64,000 nt of DNA from Glandiceps talaboti (GCF_964340395.1 NC_135551.1:16095003-16159002), one strand, 5' to 3'; counted from the first letter of the stretch, positions 32,236-45,337 are shown. A program made the numbers and translations. The notes: generated by a model not told the origin, from the letters alone.

Positions 32236-33143
32236 TAATTTAACAAAAAAATTAATATGTTAATGAGCATTGGAAATCAGTCCACGAGATTTTAAGGAAA
32301 CTGCCACTTTTCAAAAGACACTATTGACGTCAAACAAGAAATGTAATATGTGCTATAGTCATAATTGTATGCATTGTGCGCCTAAATGACAAGTGTTTGT
32401 TCGAAACAGGGTTGTAAACTTCAAATCCAAATTTTGCACCCCTTCTACATAATCAGCCAGTCCGCAATACCCTCATTTGCATACAATCTATCCTCGTGGC
32501 CTCCAGACAACGACACTTTGAATGGCTGCTCACTGGCCTTATTTTTCGGTATTTTCAACTCGCCGTAACATCTCTCCTTTCGTGCCAGCAAAATAAATTT
32601 TGGCATTACATTTAGGAATACCGATTTTCTGACTAATTCGGGACGCATACTTGATGCCCTGAAATTTCGACCCGGTTTTTCGCTTAATTTCTTCAATACG
32701 GACCAGAAAGTTTACAAATTTCATAAAAGGTGGATTTTTATGTGTTTTAAATAACCATGGGAAGTAAAGTTAGTAGGATCGTTGTGTAACGGTCCGGACC
32801 GTTCAAGAATTTTCGGTAGAAAATGACTAATTGGACCCGGAAGTTGAAACTGGCCTTGTTCGACCGGGCGATTTTCCACAGCCAGTTAATGCGGGAGTTC
32901 TTGGTACTCACTAAAATCACACTTCAGACCCACTATAAAAGTTTGATGTTTTCAGATAACATGTAACTTGTGATTAATTCTATATTGTCGTGTAATTTGG
33001 AGTGACAGTGAACTAGAATGAAGACAACTCGCGTAAGCAAGGCAAGGCATGCCTCGGCCATAAAGGCGTGCAAGTGAAGTTAAGAGCAGTACGTCCAGTG
33101 AATCGACCAAACTGTGTTTATTGGCCGACAGTTTACATGTAAA

Positions 33144-33171
33144 CACAGATAACTAGTGTTAGTTATCTGTG
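33144..33171. repeat. Perfect 12-bp hairpin
   Basis: CACAGATAACTA and TAGTTATCTGTG pair perfectly around GTGT. The 12-bp palindrome TTTACATGTAAA sits immediately upstream. Confidence 0.85.
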
Positions 33172-33666
33172 ATGTGTCGACATGAACATGTCTTGCCATT
33201 TCCAAAATGCAAATATTTGGCAAGTAAAAATAATTAAAATAATTACAACTTTAATTTGGCTTCAGACTTTGCATTATGTTTTGTGTATCTTTCCCCGTTT
33301 TACATGTAAATCCGAAAAGGTTCTCTCTAGTCATGTCAGTGATCATACCGGGGCTGCTTTAAGAACGAGCAAGGTGAAGCATGTTGAGGTATTTTGTTGA
33401 GAATTATAAATATTGCAAAATGTCAAGTACAAGGTTTAAATACAATGGAATGATGAAAAAAAATTGGCCGAGTCTGCTGACAGGCGCCGGTCACAAGACA
33501 CTCCGTAAATTTAAATATTAGACGATGTTATGTCTACTACAAGTTGAATGTTGTTGACAATTAAGCTTATGGACAGTGTTTTTGGTAAATTTGTTAGAAA
33601 ATTGAAATTCGAATTGCCTCAAAATTATTAGTTTATTTCATTCATTATTGAAATTTTCCAGGGTTA

Positions 33667-35210
33667 CAGGGTTCGACATACACGCTGGCCCGCTATCCCG
33701 AGTCTAGTAACTTTCTGTAAGGACCAGTAAAAGTTACTGAAATGCCCATTGCAGGTAGTCCGACGGGATAGTGACTTTTCGATAGGTATATTAGGGAGCT
33801 CAGAATTTAAAATACCGGCTATATGAATTCACGGTCAAAATAAAATTCATTTGATTTTTAATTTGCTATTTTGACCAACTCCGGTTGTCTGTTCGCGATA
33901 AAATTACGATTACGAATTAGTTTGGAACCGGGGTAGATTTTCTATGATTCTGTGTCATAAAAGCTTATGTTGTGTAGTTTTCAAAAAGCACGCCCATTGG
34001 AAAAGTTGCCCAACAGGCGATCTCACGCCATTGTTGTACTACGTGGCCCTTGATTCTGGTGGGGTGTCTATTGAAAACGGGAATAGCGAAGGGTGAGCCA
34101 ATCAAATGAGGCCTTTCAAATGTAGCTAATATTATAGCCAATAAAATTAGTTTACGATGATATGTGTTATTGACGAGCTCCCTTTATAAACACGCTGTAC
34201 AAATTGGATGTCAGGGTTCGCCCGGCCGCGTTCAACGGAACTAAGTGAAGCTCAATCACAACAATGGTGGCTGTCAAAATCGAAGACGCAATTTGACCGT
34301 GTTGTTATTTCAATGTTGTTGTACTTCCTACATGATGTGATGATCGTAATTTTTACCGGTACAACTTACAGCCTATGATGAAACCATGGTAGTAGTACTG
34401 CTAACTTAGCTAGTAGTAATAGTGACACGATTCCGTGTTCCGTGTTGCGAGGTCGTGTTTTGGGGCACATTTCTAAATACACGAAGCCAGTTATTGAATG
34501 TGTCGTGGATATTGATATTCAGTTTGAAAAATTAGAATCCTGAACTTTATTTTGCGAACGGTTTTGTCATTTCTTAGTAATTATAGGTCCGACTGTATCA
34601 CGTTTAACGTTTATGTCAACCCGGAAATACATAGACACGAAAATAGACGAAGTGACTTGTACATGTAATTAGTAACGAAATTTTACTCTAACTGCTGGTA
34701 ACCTTCAAATTTATTTATTTTTATGTTGTAAATACATTCTAATATGCACGAAAGCCAACACTATAAAGACTTGCTCTATGGGAAGGTATTTTTTTGTCTT
34801 TTAAAAATGCAATAGTTTGATCAAAGTGTGTACCAGAAAAGTTATGTAGTATTTAAGCTAGAAATAAGACCACATCATATCTTATTACTCTTCCCCCCCC
34901 CCCAAGATTAAGACAAACTACTCACAGAAAGCAACAAAAAAAGAAGAAGCCCCAAAACATAAAAAAGAGAACAAAATTACAAACAACTACAAGGAAATGG
35001 ACAGTTCAATTAGAACACGGGGTTTGAAATAAATATGGCGTTTGGAAAAGTGAATTAGAAGTAGAGCAAAAACTAAGAGATGTGAAGAGCCCAATTGAAC
35101 AAGCGAAAGCACTTAAAGATAGGACCACCAAATTTTTTGCAGGACTACCACATTATCAATTTTACTAGTCCTGTGGGATAGTGACTTTTTTACTCCAGTG
35201 TCGAACCCTG
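33667..35210. mobile_element. hAT-like element, 1.5 kb, non-autonomous
   Basis: Ends CAGGGTTCGACA (33667) and TGTCGAACCCTG (ending 35210) are perfect 12-bp inverted repeats, with further subterminal similarity (TATCCC..CTAGTAA and GTAGTCC). GGGTTACAG occurs at both outer boundaries (33661-33669 and 35210-35218), consistent with the 8-bp target duplication of hAT transposons; the exact edge is ambiguous because the duplication and the repeat share bases. No transposase frame. Confidence 0.75.
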
Positions 35211-35256
35211 GGTTACAGCTGTAAGACACTGGAATTATTTATAGCCAACCTCAAAA

Positions 35257-35257
<1 letters not shown>

Positions 35258-35292
<35 letters not shown>
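35258..35292. repeat. GT microsatellite
   Basis: About 15 GT units passing into GC/GT. Confidence 0.9.
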
Positions 35293-35517
35293 TGCGCATT
35301 TCCCAGTCATTATTTTTCGGAGATTTTGTGTAATTTTCATAACAGTAATTTTTTTTATAAAAAGGTGACTATGGTATAAAAGTACAATGTTTTACCAACT
35401 TTCTGTGTAAAATGTGTTTTATAGTGAGACATCATATGAAACCACTAACCACTTTATTACATCGCTACCAAAATAAAAACTAAAAAGAACAGCGGAGCTA
35501 TTCAAAGGCTATGTTTG

Positions 35518-35576
35518 CATGTGTGTGTGTGTGTGTGTGTGTTTTGTAACTGTATGCATACATGTACAGACAGATG

Positions 35577-35608
<32 letters not shown>

Positions 35609-35660
35609 CAGCCTGACAGGCAGGCAGGCAGACAGACGAAAAGAGACAGACAGACATGTT
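35518..35660. repeat. GT and GACA microsatellites
   Basis: (GT)n at 35518-35542 followed by GACA/GGCA tetranucleotide repeats at 35567-35660. Confidence 0.9.
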
Positions 35661-35712
35661 CATGTACATTGTGTATGTATAATGTGTTTGTGTATGTGTT
35701 GTGTAATTGTAT

Positions 35713-35870
35713 GGGGGGGGGGTTCAAGGAAACGAATCAAGAACTTGCAGGGGGGGGGGTCATCAATTTTTCCCAAGCTTTTGTAAGGGGGGGGCATGAA
35801 AATATACACAAGGAAAAAAGGGAAATCCTCCAGGGTCCCCCTGGAAGTAAAGTCTGGACACTCCCCTAGC
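35713..35870. repeat. G-tract fragment like Harbinger-element ends
   Basis: Three runs of eight or more G separated by about 40 bp, with GGGGGGGCATGAAAA, the same pattern as the subterminal parts of the elements at 15053 and 60159. No inverted partner was found. Confidence 0.45.
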
Positions 35871-36244
35871 TATGTCTCAGTTCCTGGTGGTATTTTTTAC
35901 ACCTATGTTGTGGCCCCAGATTGCCATTGGTTTAATCTGATAACTAAACTATGTTAAGAGCCTCAGTCAAATATTTCCAATCTATAAATGCAAATTATTA
36001 AATTAAAGGCTCTGTACCTAAGATATATCCAGCCTACAATGTAACTATCTTGATTATAATATATGCATTCATTAATTTGAGTAATTGGTAATCAACTTGA
36101 ACCGACATCGAAATATTAATGGTACAATGGGCATAACCTCACATAACCAGTAATTATAATTATGTATATGTAGACTAACATGGTATTCCAACAACCACGA
36201 CGTAATAGAAATCAGAAAGAAAAGTTTCCTACCTAGCTTAGTGT

Positions 36245-36555
36245 TGATATCCCAAACGTTAAACAAGGCCTTTGGTTGTAGACTCTCTGTGACGCTTTCC
36301 AAGGGGGACATGGTTGATGGCAGCACATGCTGGATTGTCACAGCGCACATGCAGCCAAGCACACATTTTTTGTCACCTTGGCAGGAACTAAGCGACAGGG
36401 TCAAACTGTACAGTGCTCTACGCCCCTCGTTAAGATGTGAAGCTCCACCACTGCATCAGTCGCCTGCCATCTCTCCTGTGATCGTACGTGTTTTCTGGCC
36501 CAAATAGTGCATTGTCGACGTCAAAAGCGTCGACAGACTGCACACGAGACGTAGC
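36245..36555 (-). CDS. Candidate coding exon(s), unrecognised
   Basis: Two adjacent minus-strand frames look protein-like. Upstream: RVQSVDAFDVDNALFGPENT then YDHRRDGRRLMQ. Downstream, in another frame: GGASHLNEGRRALYSLTLSL, then SSCQGDKKCVLGCMCAV and PKALFNVWDINTKL, ending at a donor-like G/GTAGGA near 36240. A CTGATGCAG acceptor-like site lies between them. Composition is balanced, unlike nearby AT-rich frames. I do not recognise the protein. It may be one exon with a frameshift (pseudogene) or two exons with a mis-seen boundary. Confidence 0.3.
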
Positions 36556-36844
36556 TATGTACTTCTACAATTATGTCGTCTTCATGAAACTCCGTACCCT
36601 CGGTTGTCAGATCATACGAATGTTCATAGCTGAGATGTTGACTAAAATGCCATGGTTGTCGTTGAGTCCGGCTGCATTTCAGTTTGGATGTTAGTTTACA
36701 GCACGACGGAAATGCTCTTTTTAGACGTAAAACCAAAATTCACTGAGGATGTGCACACATGCGCAGAACCCCAAAATAATCGAAGCGCAATCAACGTCAC
36801 GCTTATGAAATATTTGAGAACTCAGTCTCATTCACCCGTCGGAG

Positions 36845-37245
36845 GATTGAGATATAATTATATGTCGATCACTAGGTGAAGAAAACACAGCGAACTGCAC
36901 TATAATTATATAAGACGAGGTTAGGACAGAGAACCCAGTGAACTGAATTTATTTTAATTATATGGTGAAGTTTGAAGAAAATTCCCCACATGGGCGAGGT
37001 TCGGAGAGACAACCTCCCCCAACAGACTGAGGTATAATTATTCGGCGAGGTTTGAAGAGAAACGCCAGTGAACTGAAATAATTAGATGGTGAGATTTGAA
37101 GAGAAGCCTCCAGATGCTAGATGAGATATGGCTGATACGCGTATACGGCGATGTTTGTAGAGACGTGACTGAGATATATTATTCAACGAGGTTTGAAGAC
37201 GAGCGCAGATGCAGCCAACGAAGCTGTTCGTGCAAAAAGCTGTTC
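36845..37245. repeat. Diverged tandem repeat, GGCGAGGTTTGAAGAGAA units
   Basis: About six diverged units of 50-70 bp built on TATAATTAT, GGCGAGGTTTGAAGAGAA and CAGTGAACTG. An outlying unit (ACGGCGAGGCTTGAAGAAG) occurs at about 37902. Confidence 0.75.
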
Positions 37246-37399
37246 GTACACGATTTTTTAGTGGGCGGGCAATTTCCAAGCTTGGTTGGAGGGAGGGGAA
37301 AAATGGCCCTGTATTTCAGCGGGCAACATATTTTACGGTTTTTTTTTTTTGTTTTTTTGTTTTTTTTTACAATATTCACAAATTATAAATTAATTGTGT

Positions 37400-39700
37400 A
37401 ATATACAATAATTAATTTTTGAATGTGTGTGTTATCGACAGTAGCGAGGCAGCAGTGCATTGAGATTGTAGCACAATCTTATATGTCAACTGACAACTGT
37501 CATTACGTATATATTAGAAGGAGAAACTGTTTTGTTGTGAGTATATCAAATAGCATCCTGAGTAAATTTAACATTAGGGCTTCAACGAATAGTGGACAGA
37601 GGTCATATGTCTGGTAGAGGGAGAGAGGGGAAACCTTGGCGTAAATTGCGGGGAGAGCGAGCGGGCAGTTGGCTGGCAAATCTGGCGGGAGGATAGGTAG
37701 TGTAATATCGCAGTGGGAGGGCAGATACGAACAGCTTTCACTTACCCTTCAATCTTGAATCAAAATTAATGTAATATTAGGTAAAAAGTGTTTATTAGCT
37801 ATGTTTTAACTGTCTGTAATCTCAGTGGCTGAACCAGAGAACTTCAGTGTAGAATAGAATGATATAAACTACTGTAACATTAATTTCCTTCATAGGATTA
37901 TACGGCGAGGCTTGAAGAAGAAACCATGTACCGTAACGTTATAACGACAAAACCTCAGCGGAATGAAGGGATACCCCATTGACTAGCTTGTCACTACCTC
38001 GAAAACACGTGTCAGACGTGTGCCTGCGGTTAGGCCTAAAAAATAACTGTTTAGTTCCGGTTACCCTACCCCACCACCTGGCTTTTCACTGCCATCCCTT
38101 AACTTTTTTTTACGTATTCGAGAAAACAATAATAAAATTGCAAAAATTGTGAAGTCTCACGTGAAAGAGTGGATGCGAAAACTGACGTACATCAACTTAA
38201 AAAAGATAAATTAAAACTTCTTCCAATATGGAATGGCTGTACATCTGATAGCCTTAGGAAGAAATAAAATAACACATCTACATACCCTACCTATTTTCAA
38301 ATTGAGCATAATCGGAACCACGCCAGTTTTTTATTAGGCCTTATCACGGAGATGAAATTCTTCGCCTTGGGACAAAATGGTCAGCCAAGTGTGAGCCGGA
38401 ACTAAGTGCCTTCAGAATAGATGGACATGGACACGCGTTGTGTGAGTTAGAATATTTTTTTTGCGAATTGTATTTTATTCCCCAACTGCACAAAAACCTA
38501 CGAACCCCCTTTTTGGAAATTTGTAAACTCCTTCTAGGTATTACTTGCGACTTTTGAATGGAACTTAAAAGTCTCTGAGGGGCAACGCAACGAAACGCCC
38601 CGTACATGACTTAGTACGTATTTCGATTGTTTACATTACTGATAGAGTATGTATGCATTTCATATATAGCACGCCCTAGTATAGTCCTGCTTGCATGCGG
38701 AGTAATCCGGGACTCGATTCTGACAATTGTTTAGAGTCAAGTCAGTAATACAGACTCGTGCACCGTCATGTAAGCAGGACTAGCCATAGTATTGTTATCG
38801 TGTAGTCCAGACATAGTTGATTCACTTGAATTTAGACATAAACCCTACATGTCTATGGTTTAGAGCAACGCACAAACAGGCGTATTTTTATCGGTCCGAT
38901 GTGGACCTTTTTTAGCAACCTAGTTTACTTTCCCATGTGTTAGTATATCGATTTCGAATTCGAGTTTAATATGAGAGTAAAATTTCTCGACCCTTAATTA
39001 GATTTGACGTCGGCAATTTTATATAATCTGATTGGATAACGATCCAGGCCTGGCGTGCGTGATACTTTACAGGTCAAACAACCTTTTGTTATGACTGAAA
39101 GCTATAGGTGGTTTCAACCGCAAATGCGAACCACGAAGTGAAATGTCGTCAATTTCTAGCAGTTTTATAGTTATTTTTAGGTAGAGCTATTCATATGCAA
39201 ATTAGCATTTCCCTCGATAAGTGCTAGGTTCATTGGCTAGACTCGGAGGTCTGTTCCAGGTACATTTCGTCGGACCAACAATTAGTCAACGAAATAGGAT
39301 CAACGATTAGTCTACGGATGATTTATCCCCTGATTATCTTGTTTGGCATATGGTGCAGCAACCCTGTATTGTAACTTTTTCCACGAACGAAATATTAAAG
39401 AAGTGAGGTGTTTTATTGAAGATGTTCTTGTTGAGTGTATTCTCTGGCGATCTTTGAGTCATCAACCCCAAAGTACAGACCCCCCCCCCTCTCGATACTT
39501 GAACTATCGAATCCAGCGAAACATCGAATCGTCATCGAAAAAGATCATTGGTAACGCTACGAAAGAAGATCAACGGTAACACTACGGGAGAAGGTGACGT
39601 CTACATATATTTATAATTTGGTTGGTGGCCAACCGAAGTTTGACGAATATTAAATGAAAGTCAGTCATCGCCTGGTGGCAGCTACGGTTATTATCTTCAT
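37400..39700. other. Non-coding, no gene seen
   Basis: Open frames in this stretch lack recognisable motifs. A poly-T tract is at 37339-37369 just before it. Confidence 0.5.
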
Positions 39701-39737
39701 CGAAGACAACGAATTCACCCCTACCCTTAAATTACAC

Positions 39738-40145
39738 AATCTCCCCGTGTGTTGTGTTGTGTTGTGCGTGAGTGAGTGGTGTGGTTAAAAGTCTCCCAAT
39801 CGTTATCACTCACATAAAATATAACCAAAACACCAAACATCCAAAATAAATATATATCACGGGATAAAGAGCTAGAAAGACTGATACATGAGCATGAATT
39901 AGAAATTTACAGCCTGATAACGGTGTAAAACCAGAGCGGCGTAATTAAAATATGTTCATTTCATTTTCTACAAAACCAAAATCTCAAATTTTATAAAGTA
40001 TCAATATCATCTCTTAGTATACAAAGTAAACTATGGTAATTTTGATATGGAATGCAAAGGGATATTTTTGAATAAAATAGTATATAAATTAATCTAGTAG
40101 AATGATATTAGGTAATATGTCAACCCGTCATGGGATTTATTTACA
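39738..40145 (+). repeat. Dispersed repeat, blocks Y and X (copy 2)
   Basis: Y (39738-39890) and X (39905-40145) match blocks of the 8.1-8.9 kb repeat at roughly 80-85 percent by eye, in reversed block order and the same orientation. Confidence 0.6.
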
Positions 40146-40255
40146 TTAAGGGGGAATTAAAAACAAGGATTGAAATTCCCACATGATATTGTTTTGATAA
40201 CAAATTAACTTGATTGAAACGTCTTCATCATCTACGAAACGTTAATCTCACCATA

Positions 40256-40256
40256 T

Positions 40257-40306
<50 letters not shown>

Positions 40307-40308
40307 TA
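40256..40308. repeat. TA microsatellite
   Basis: (TA)n with one interruption. The preceding 40 bp contain GAAACGTCTTCATCATCT and ACGAAACGTTAATCTC. Confidence 0.95.
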
Positions 40309-40536
40309 GGGACTTTCATATATTTGATGACTATATGCGCTACTGAAAACAAAAATACACTTTATTATTTACTTACGACAAGAAATATTTAAAAAAAAAA
40401 AAACTGTAAATCATATGTAGTGTACTGCACACTGTGACAATTTTAAGTCTAGAAATATGATATAATGGCATGATAATCATATGCAAACTTACCCACTGGA
40501 TACAGGCATTTAGTGGAACACCAACCATCACAAAGG

Positions 40537-40667
<131 letters not shown>

Positions 40668-40739
40668 TGAAATATATGAAATTATTAGTTAATCTCCTTA
40701 TTGAATGCCTGGTTGTTGGTCTGCTCGTACGCTAACGAA

Positions 40740-42340
40740 ATACAATGCATTGTATTCAAGTATGAACGAATACTTACTTTTATTCCCGTGAAATGATTTT
40801 GAAATGAATATTACCTCAAGCACTTTCTTATTTAGCGTATCAACAGAACACAATTATTGGAGAAATCATTGGTAATATGAACATTGAAAAAAAAATCGAA
40901 AATTGTATTTGCGTCTGTTAATCAGTGTAATACTTGAAAGAAGTGTTTGATATGTGATCGCTCATACTTAGTTTAATAAGAAATAAAACAAATATTTGCC
41001 AACTGATATTCAAGAAAGATTAAATAATTGCAGTAATATGTGTAACCTGCACTAGCTTCAACTGGGATATATTTTTTTTGCATGAAGTAACCAAAGATAT
41101 ATTCTGTAACAAATGGTCACTTTAATTCGTATAAAAAGGCGTTGTTTTATCGTTAATCAGCGGTCGGTATTATCCATACATGGTGTAGTGACAAGTTTAA
41201 ATCGTGAGCTAAAGCTTAGTTTTAAGATCGTCTCCATGTTATGTACTAGTTTGTAACTGTAGTATCGTTACTGATCAGACAACCACAACATATTCATCGG
41301 AAATTGTTAAAATAACAATAATTATACAGTATGCAAGCTAATCAGTGGTCAATCTGATCCGTAAATAGTGCAGTAACAGTAAGGGTGTACGATGTTACAA
41401 GCAAGTTATTTTATGTAATAACAAAACACAATGTTCAGTTGCAGCTAGTTCGGTTTTAACGCTCTTATATACAGTTACGGTCGTTGCTATAGATAGATAC
41501 TTACATCACTTATAAGGCCCTTAGAGAGCGAGACAGTCAAATAAATCTTAGCATGATTGCTGTTTGCTGTTTATAAATATTTGATTTTTTAAACAATGAA
41601 TATATCGGAGAGTAGGTCAGTCAAACCCATAATGTGAGTGAGTGAGTGAGTGAGTGAGTGAGTGAGTGAGTGAGTGAGTGCGTGCGTGTGAGTGAGTGAG
41701 TGAGTGAGTGAGTGAGTGAGTAAGTGAGTGAGTGAGTGATGGAATTTTGAGCATTTAGCTTGACCTGGAGTGGCTAGGGTTTTCATAATAATTAATTTGT
41801 AAACAGTTAATCTATGTTTGGAAAGTTGAGAATGTATGTATATGAGTGAAATGATGATAATTCTGTAACTGAGAAAAGAAGAACTTAGAGGACCTTAGAA
41901 GAACTTGGAGGACCTTAGAACTAGGTCTATCAGTCTGAGAGTTCCAAGGTGGAGGGGGTGACCATTCTACTCCTCTATGTAATCAACTTAACATTCTTGA
42001 CATCTGTAAATTTAGTAAACTTCAACTTGCATGTTCATCTTCGTCATAAAAGACAATCACTCTATATGTACAAACTCTTGACCATTACATTATAGACAAT
42101 TTATCCCATAGCTATCCGACCAAAGCAAATACCAGTTATAAGTTTGACAAATTCCGAAGGTCCGACTTTTGATTAGCCAACACAACTTCAGCTATCAAAT
42201 ATTGTAGTTCTGTACCACGGCAATACGTGCAATATACCACAGACTTTAAAGGCAACATTAAAATGGTACGTTTTCAGTGAATGTACTCTTTTTTCTGTCC
42301 TCTTCAATTTAATTCTGTAAAATTATTCACTCTTTGACCC
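40740..42340. other. Non-coding, no gene seen
   Basis: AT-rich, with a GAGT microsatellite at 41636-41738. No supported coding sequence. Confidence 0.55.
41636..41738. repeat. GAGT microsatellite
   Basis: About 25 GAGT units with a GCGT interruption. Confidence 0.97.
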
Positions 42341-42345
42341 ATGTG

Positions 42346-42463
<118 letters not shown>

Positions 42464-42469
42464 GCTTAT

Positions 42470-44180
42470 TGATTTATTCATTGATTTTTTTCGTTTAATT
42501 AATTAATTAAAATCATTTATTTATTTATGATTTTATTTATTGGTTTATTTATTTATTTTCAATTGTGTTACTTGATATAAAGAACCTTTGAATATATAAT
42601 GTCATCTGCATACTTCTTTAATTTTACTTATAACAGATATGTTGTTATATTTGCCGCTGTGTATCTCATACCCTAAAATTGTCCAAAAGTTTCTGATGCA
42701 TGGACTTTGATTAGTTCCAAAGGAAGTATTTCTATGGCCTTCACCAGAAGAGATTATTCTCTTTTAATGTAATGCAAGAATCAGTGAGGCATTCCATTTT
42801 GGTGAAGGTGTGTTGGGTCATCTTATTTGCAAATACATTTCTTACTGTCGTATTTTCGTAAAGCGGGCGATTGTTTCTATTCCCAGTCATTGTCACCAAG
42901 CCAACATTCTTATCATCAGTGACCACATCTGATTTACCATATGTCCACAGGGTTCAAATGCACCATACTTGCTCACGTTAGAGTACATGTCACTATTATC
43001 TAAACTAGGACCAAGCATTGATGTCAGGAAACTCGAAGGAAAAAACATCCAGGGCTCTAACATGGTCGAATACGGGTAAAATAGGGATGTTAGTGTTACT
43101 CCTCTTTGTACCTTGCTGACAGATCATGTAACTATACTCGAATCACTCTCATATCTCCACGGATCACCTTGAACTTTAGGGAATTAACTAGCAGACATCA
43201 CACAGATTTATATCCAAGCCAAAATAGACAATAAGAACAACAGCAGTCATTCGCCTCCTTAGAAATGCATCCTTGCTCTTGCTGTGAACTCCTTTTTACT
43301 TTCATATATGTCCAAATTTACAAAACGCATTGTATGGCTGAATAATCAATGCAAACTATATTAAATCGTGAAGGATGAGGAGTTGCCATGCCCTGATGAC
43401 TATTCCCAATAACATTGATCAATAATTAATGTGAATTTTAGTTATGTGTGAAATGTAGACTTTTCTTCCTGACTTTAATATATACTCTAGACTTGTGGTG
43501 TGAGTTACATATCCTTGAGAAAGCCTACCGACCTTTCAATCGAAGAACGCCATAATGTAGTCAAAATATGGAATTTGCTAAAGTTATGAATATGTCATAT
43601 GTAACATTAACAAGAGGCTAATTTGTACATACAGACAGACACAATTCAGTGTTGAATTGCAGGGTTCATACCGATGGCTTAGCAATTTGACAATTATGGG
43701 AAAGTAAAATGTAAAGGCAATGTTTTAATAGTTAATATTACTTTATTTTATTGGCTTAAACGTGGCAATGTCAGTTCCTGTAATGTTGTAAACGTTCTTA
43801 TCACATTGGAAATAATTTTGTACTAACAGGACCCAATTTGTTACTGTAGATCACGTTTAGCAGGTGTAAAAGGACATATGACATGTGATGCACTCCTGGA
43901 ATAAATTAAATAGAAATACCAATGTCATGAATGATATTTTTGAGGGCTTGTTGGCTACCAAGCTAAAAAAAACAGCACAGAGGGATAATAATAAATTCTT
44001 TGAAATCTACTATGTTCTACTTCTGAAACAGTGCTTCCAAAATGAAGTGACGTCGTTGAAGTTTTGTAATGATCTTTTTAAAAAAAGAATTATCAAGGAA
44101 ATTGACTGTTTTGCAGAACAGTCTGCTTTTCCCATCACTACCAAACCTCCCAATAACAACAATATGTACCATCAATATAA
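42470..44180. other. Non-coding; possible LINE 3' region at its right end
   Basis: No supported gene. The part next to 44190 lies downstream of a minus-strand LINE ORF relic and may be its 3' untranslated sequence. Confidence 0.4.
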
Positions 44181-44189
44181 TGTCATCTT

Positions 44190-44735
44190 TGGTTTTAAAA
44201 GTAAAGTTTCGTTCAAGGTTCTAACAGCTGTAGGATAAAAACTGTTTAAAGACCGATTAGAACCAGACTTGATTGAACGATACCGTTCACCAGAACGCAT
44301 CAATTGAAACAAATTATGTGCAGTTGGTGCTCATCACGGACGATAGACAAAGATTTTTTCAACACTCGAGCTCTGTAGAGATCATCAAACTATGGTCGAC
44401 TCATCCAATGATTTTAGTGGCAGTGTTGATTGAGTCGCTTCCTGCCATCCATTGTGGCATTACCATACCAGACAATGAATGAGAAAGTCAAGACACTCTC
44501 AATCACTGCCCGATAAAATTTAACCAACAATTTCTGACTTACACGAAAGCTCCTCAATCCTCTCAGAAAGAAATCGATGCTGTGCTTTCTTAAATATAAA
44601 ATCAACATTAGACTCCCATTTCAAATCGGCAGAAAGATGGACACCGAGAAATTTCAAACATTGCACAACCTCTACTTCGGAATCATTTATGACTAGTGGA
44701 CTATTGCTTTCTAATATACACAGGTAACTGTACAC
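44190..44735 (-). pseudogene. LINE reverse transcriptase C-terminus relic
   Basis: Minus-strand frames in order: VVQCLKFLGVHLSADLKWES with NVDFIFKKAQHR; FLRGLRSFRVSQKLLVKFYR with AVIESVLTFSFIVWYGNATM; then, after frameshifts, LMRSGERYRSIKSGSNR and SLNSFYPTAVRTLNE. This is the usual C-terminal sequence of non-LTR retrotransposon ORF2 (KFLG thumb motif, FY..VIESVLTF.I..WYGN). Several frameshifts and stops make it inactive. Upstream ORF2 is missing. Confidence 0.8.
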
Positions 44736-45114
44736 ATTTAGTTATGTGTGCAATGAGAGGAACTCGATTCTGATTTCGTACGATCTCTCAGGACAATGTG
44801 AGAATCGATTCCTTATTTACCTTCGCGGGCAGAATCAGAGCTTATAGTAATTAGGGAGCCTTCAGTATTTACAAGCGGGCGGAGGAAGTTACACATGATC
44901 TGTTTAGTAAAACATGACCCTCCCCCATTCTCCATTTGTAAAAAGTGACCCTCCCCTTTGTCCCATTTTGTAAAACATGACCCCCCCATAACTATTGCAT
45001 ATACTGAACGTTAATAAATATTCCCATTATATGTATACATACAAAATAAATGATTTTGAGTCTGTATTAGAAAGCAATATTTGTACATATAAAGTGACAA
45101 ACAGTAACAGACTG

Positions 45115-45300
45115 GCTAGTTACCTTTCTCTTATAATCATACACAAAAAGCGTGCTTTCCATGTTGTACATACTCTGCCTGATCTGGTCACTTGTAAAAG
45201 TTCCCTGATATCATTGTCATCATTTTTACGTTCACCGTTCAGTATTGCCATTATCAGTGTCACTCTAATCTGACTCACTGGTACTACTTGAGTCAGTACA
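45115..45300 (-). pseudogene. Ser/Asp-rich tail with VTRSGR motif in Harbinger-like element
   Basis: Frames read DACTDSSSTSESD, then after stops and a shift DDNDIRELLQVTRSGRVCTT followed by WKARF. The same order (Ser/Asp run, then QTRS, then W-K-x-x-F) is seen at 61200-61390 inside the element at 60159. It is probably the C-terminus of an ORF of the parent transposon. Confidence 0.4.
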
Positions 45301-45337
45301 TGCATCATTGTCCGTGTTTTCTATGATATTCAAAACT

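Larger units (their letters stand above)
31858..35500. mobile_element. Possible element with TAGCTCCGCTGT inverted ends
   Basis: TAGCTCCGCTGT at 31857 is repeated in reverse complement (ACAGCGGAGCTA) at about 35489-35500. The 12-bp match is short and there is no clear target duplication, so this is tentative. The interval contains a tandem pair, a hairpin and a nested hAT-like element but no recognised transposase. Confidence 0.4.

Noticed and set aside
33793-34190. Small Harbinger-like element with GGGAGCTC ends
   Set aside because: Only 8 bp of inverted match and the flanks (TTA and TTT) do not agree as a target duplication.
35509-35786. Cys/Leu/Ser and Asp-Arg repeat frames
   Set aside because: They derive from GT and GACA simple repeats.
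40220-40256. Hammerhead or Penelope-type end before the TA microsatellite
   Set aside because: GATGATGA and GAAACG are present but the core order and stems of a hammerhead cannot be formed.
43885-44238. 117-codon plus-strand frame
   Set aside because: It overlaps in antisense the 3' end of a recognised minus-strand LINE relic and has no motif.
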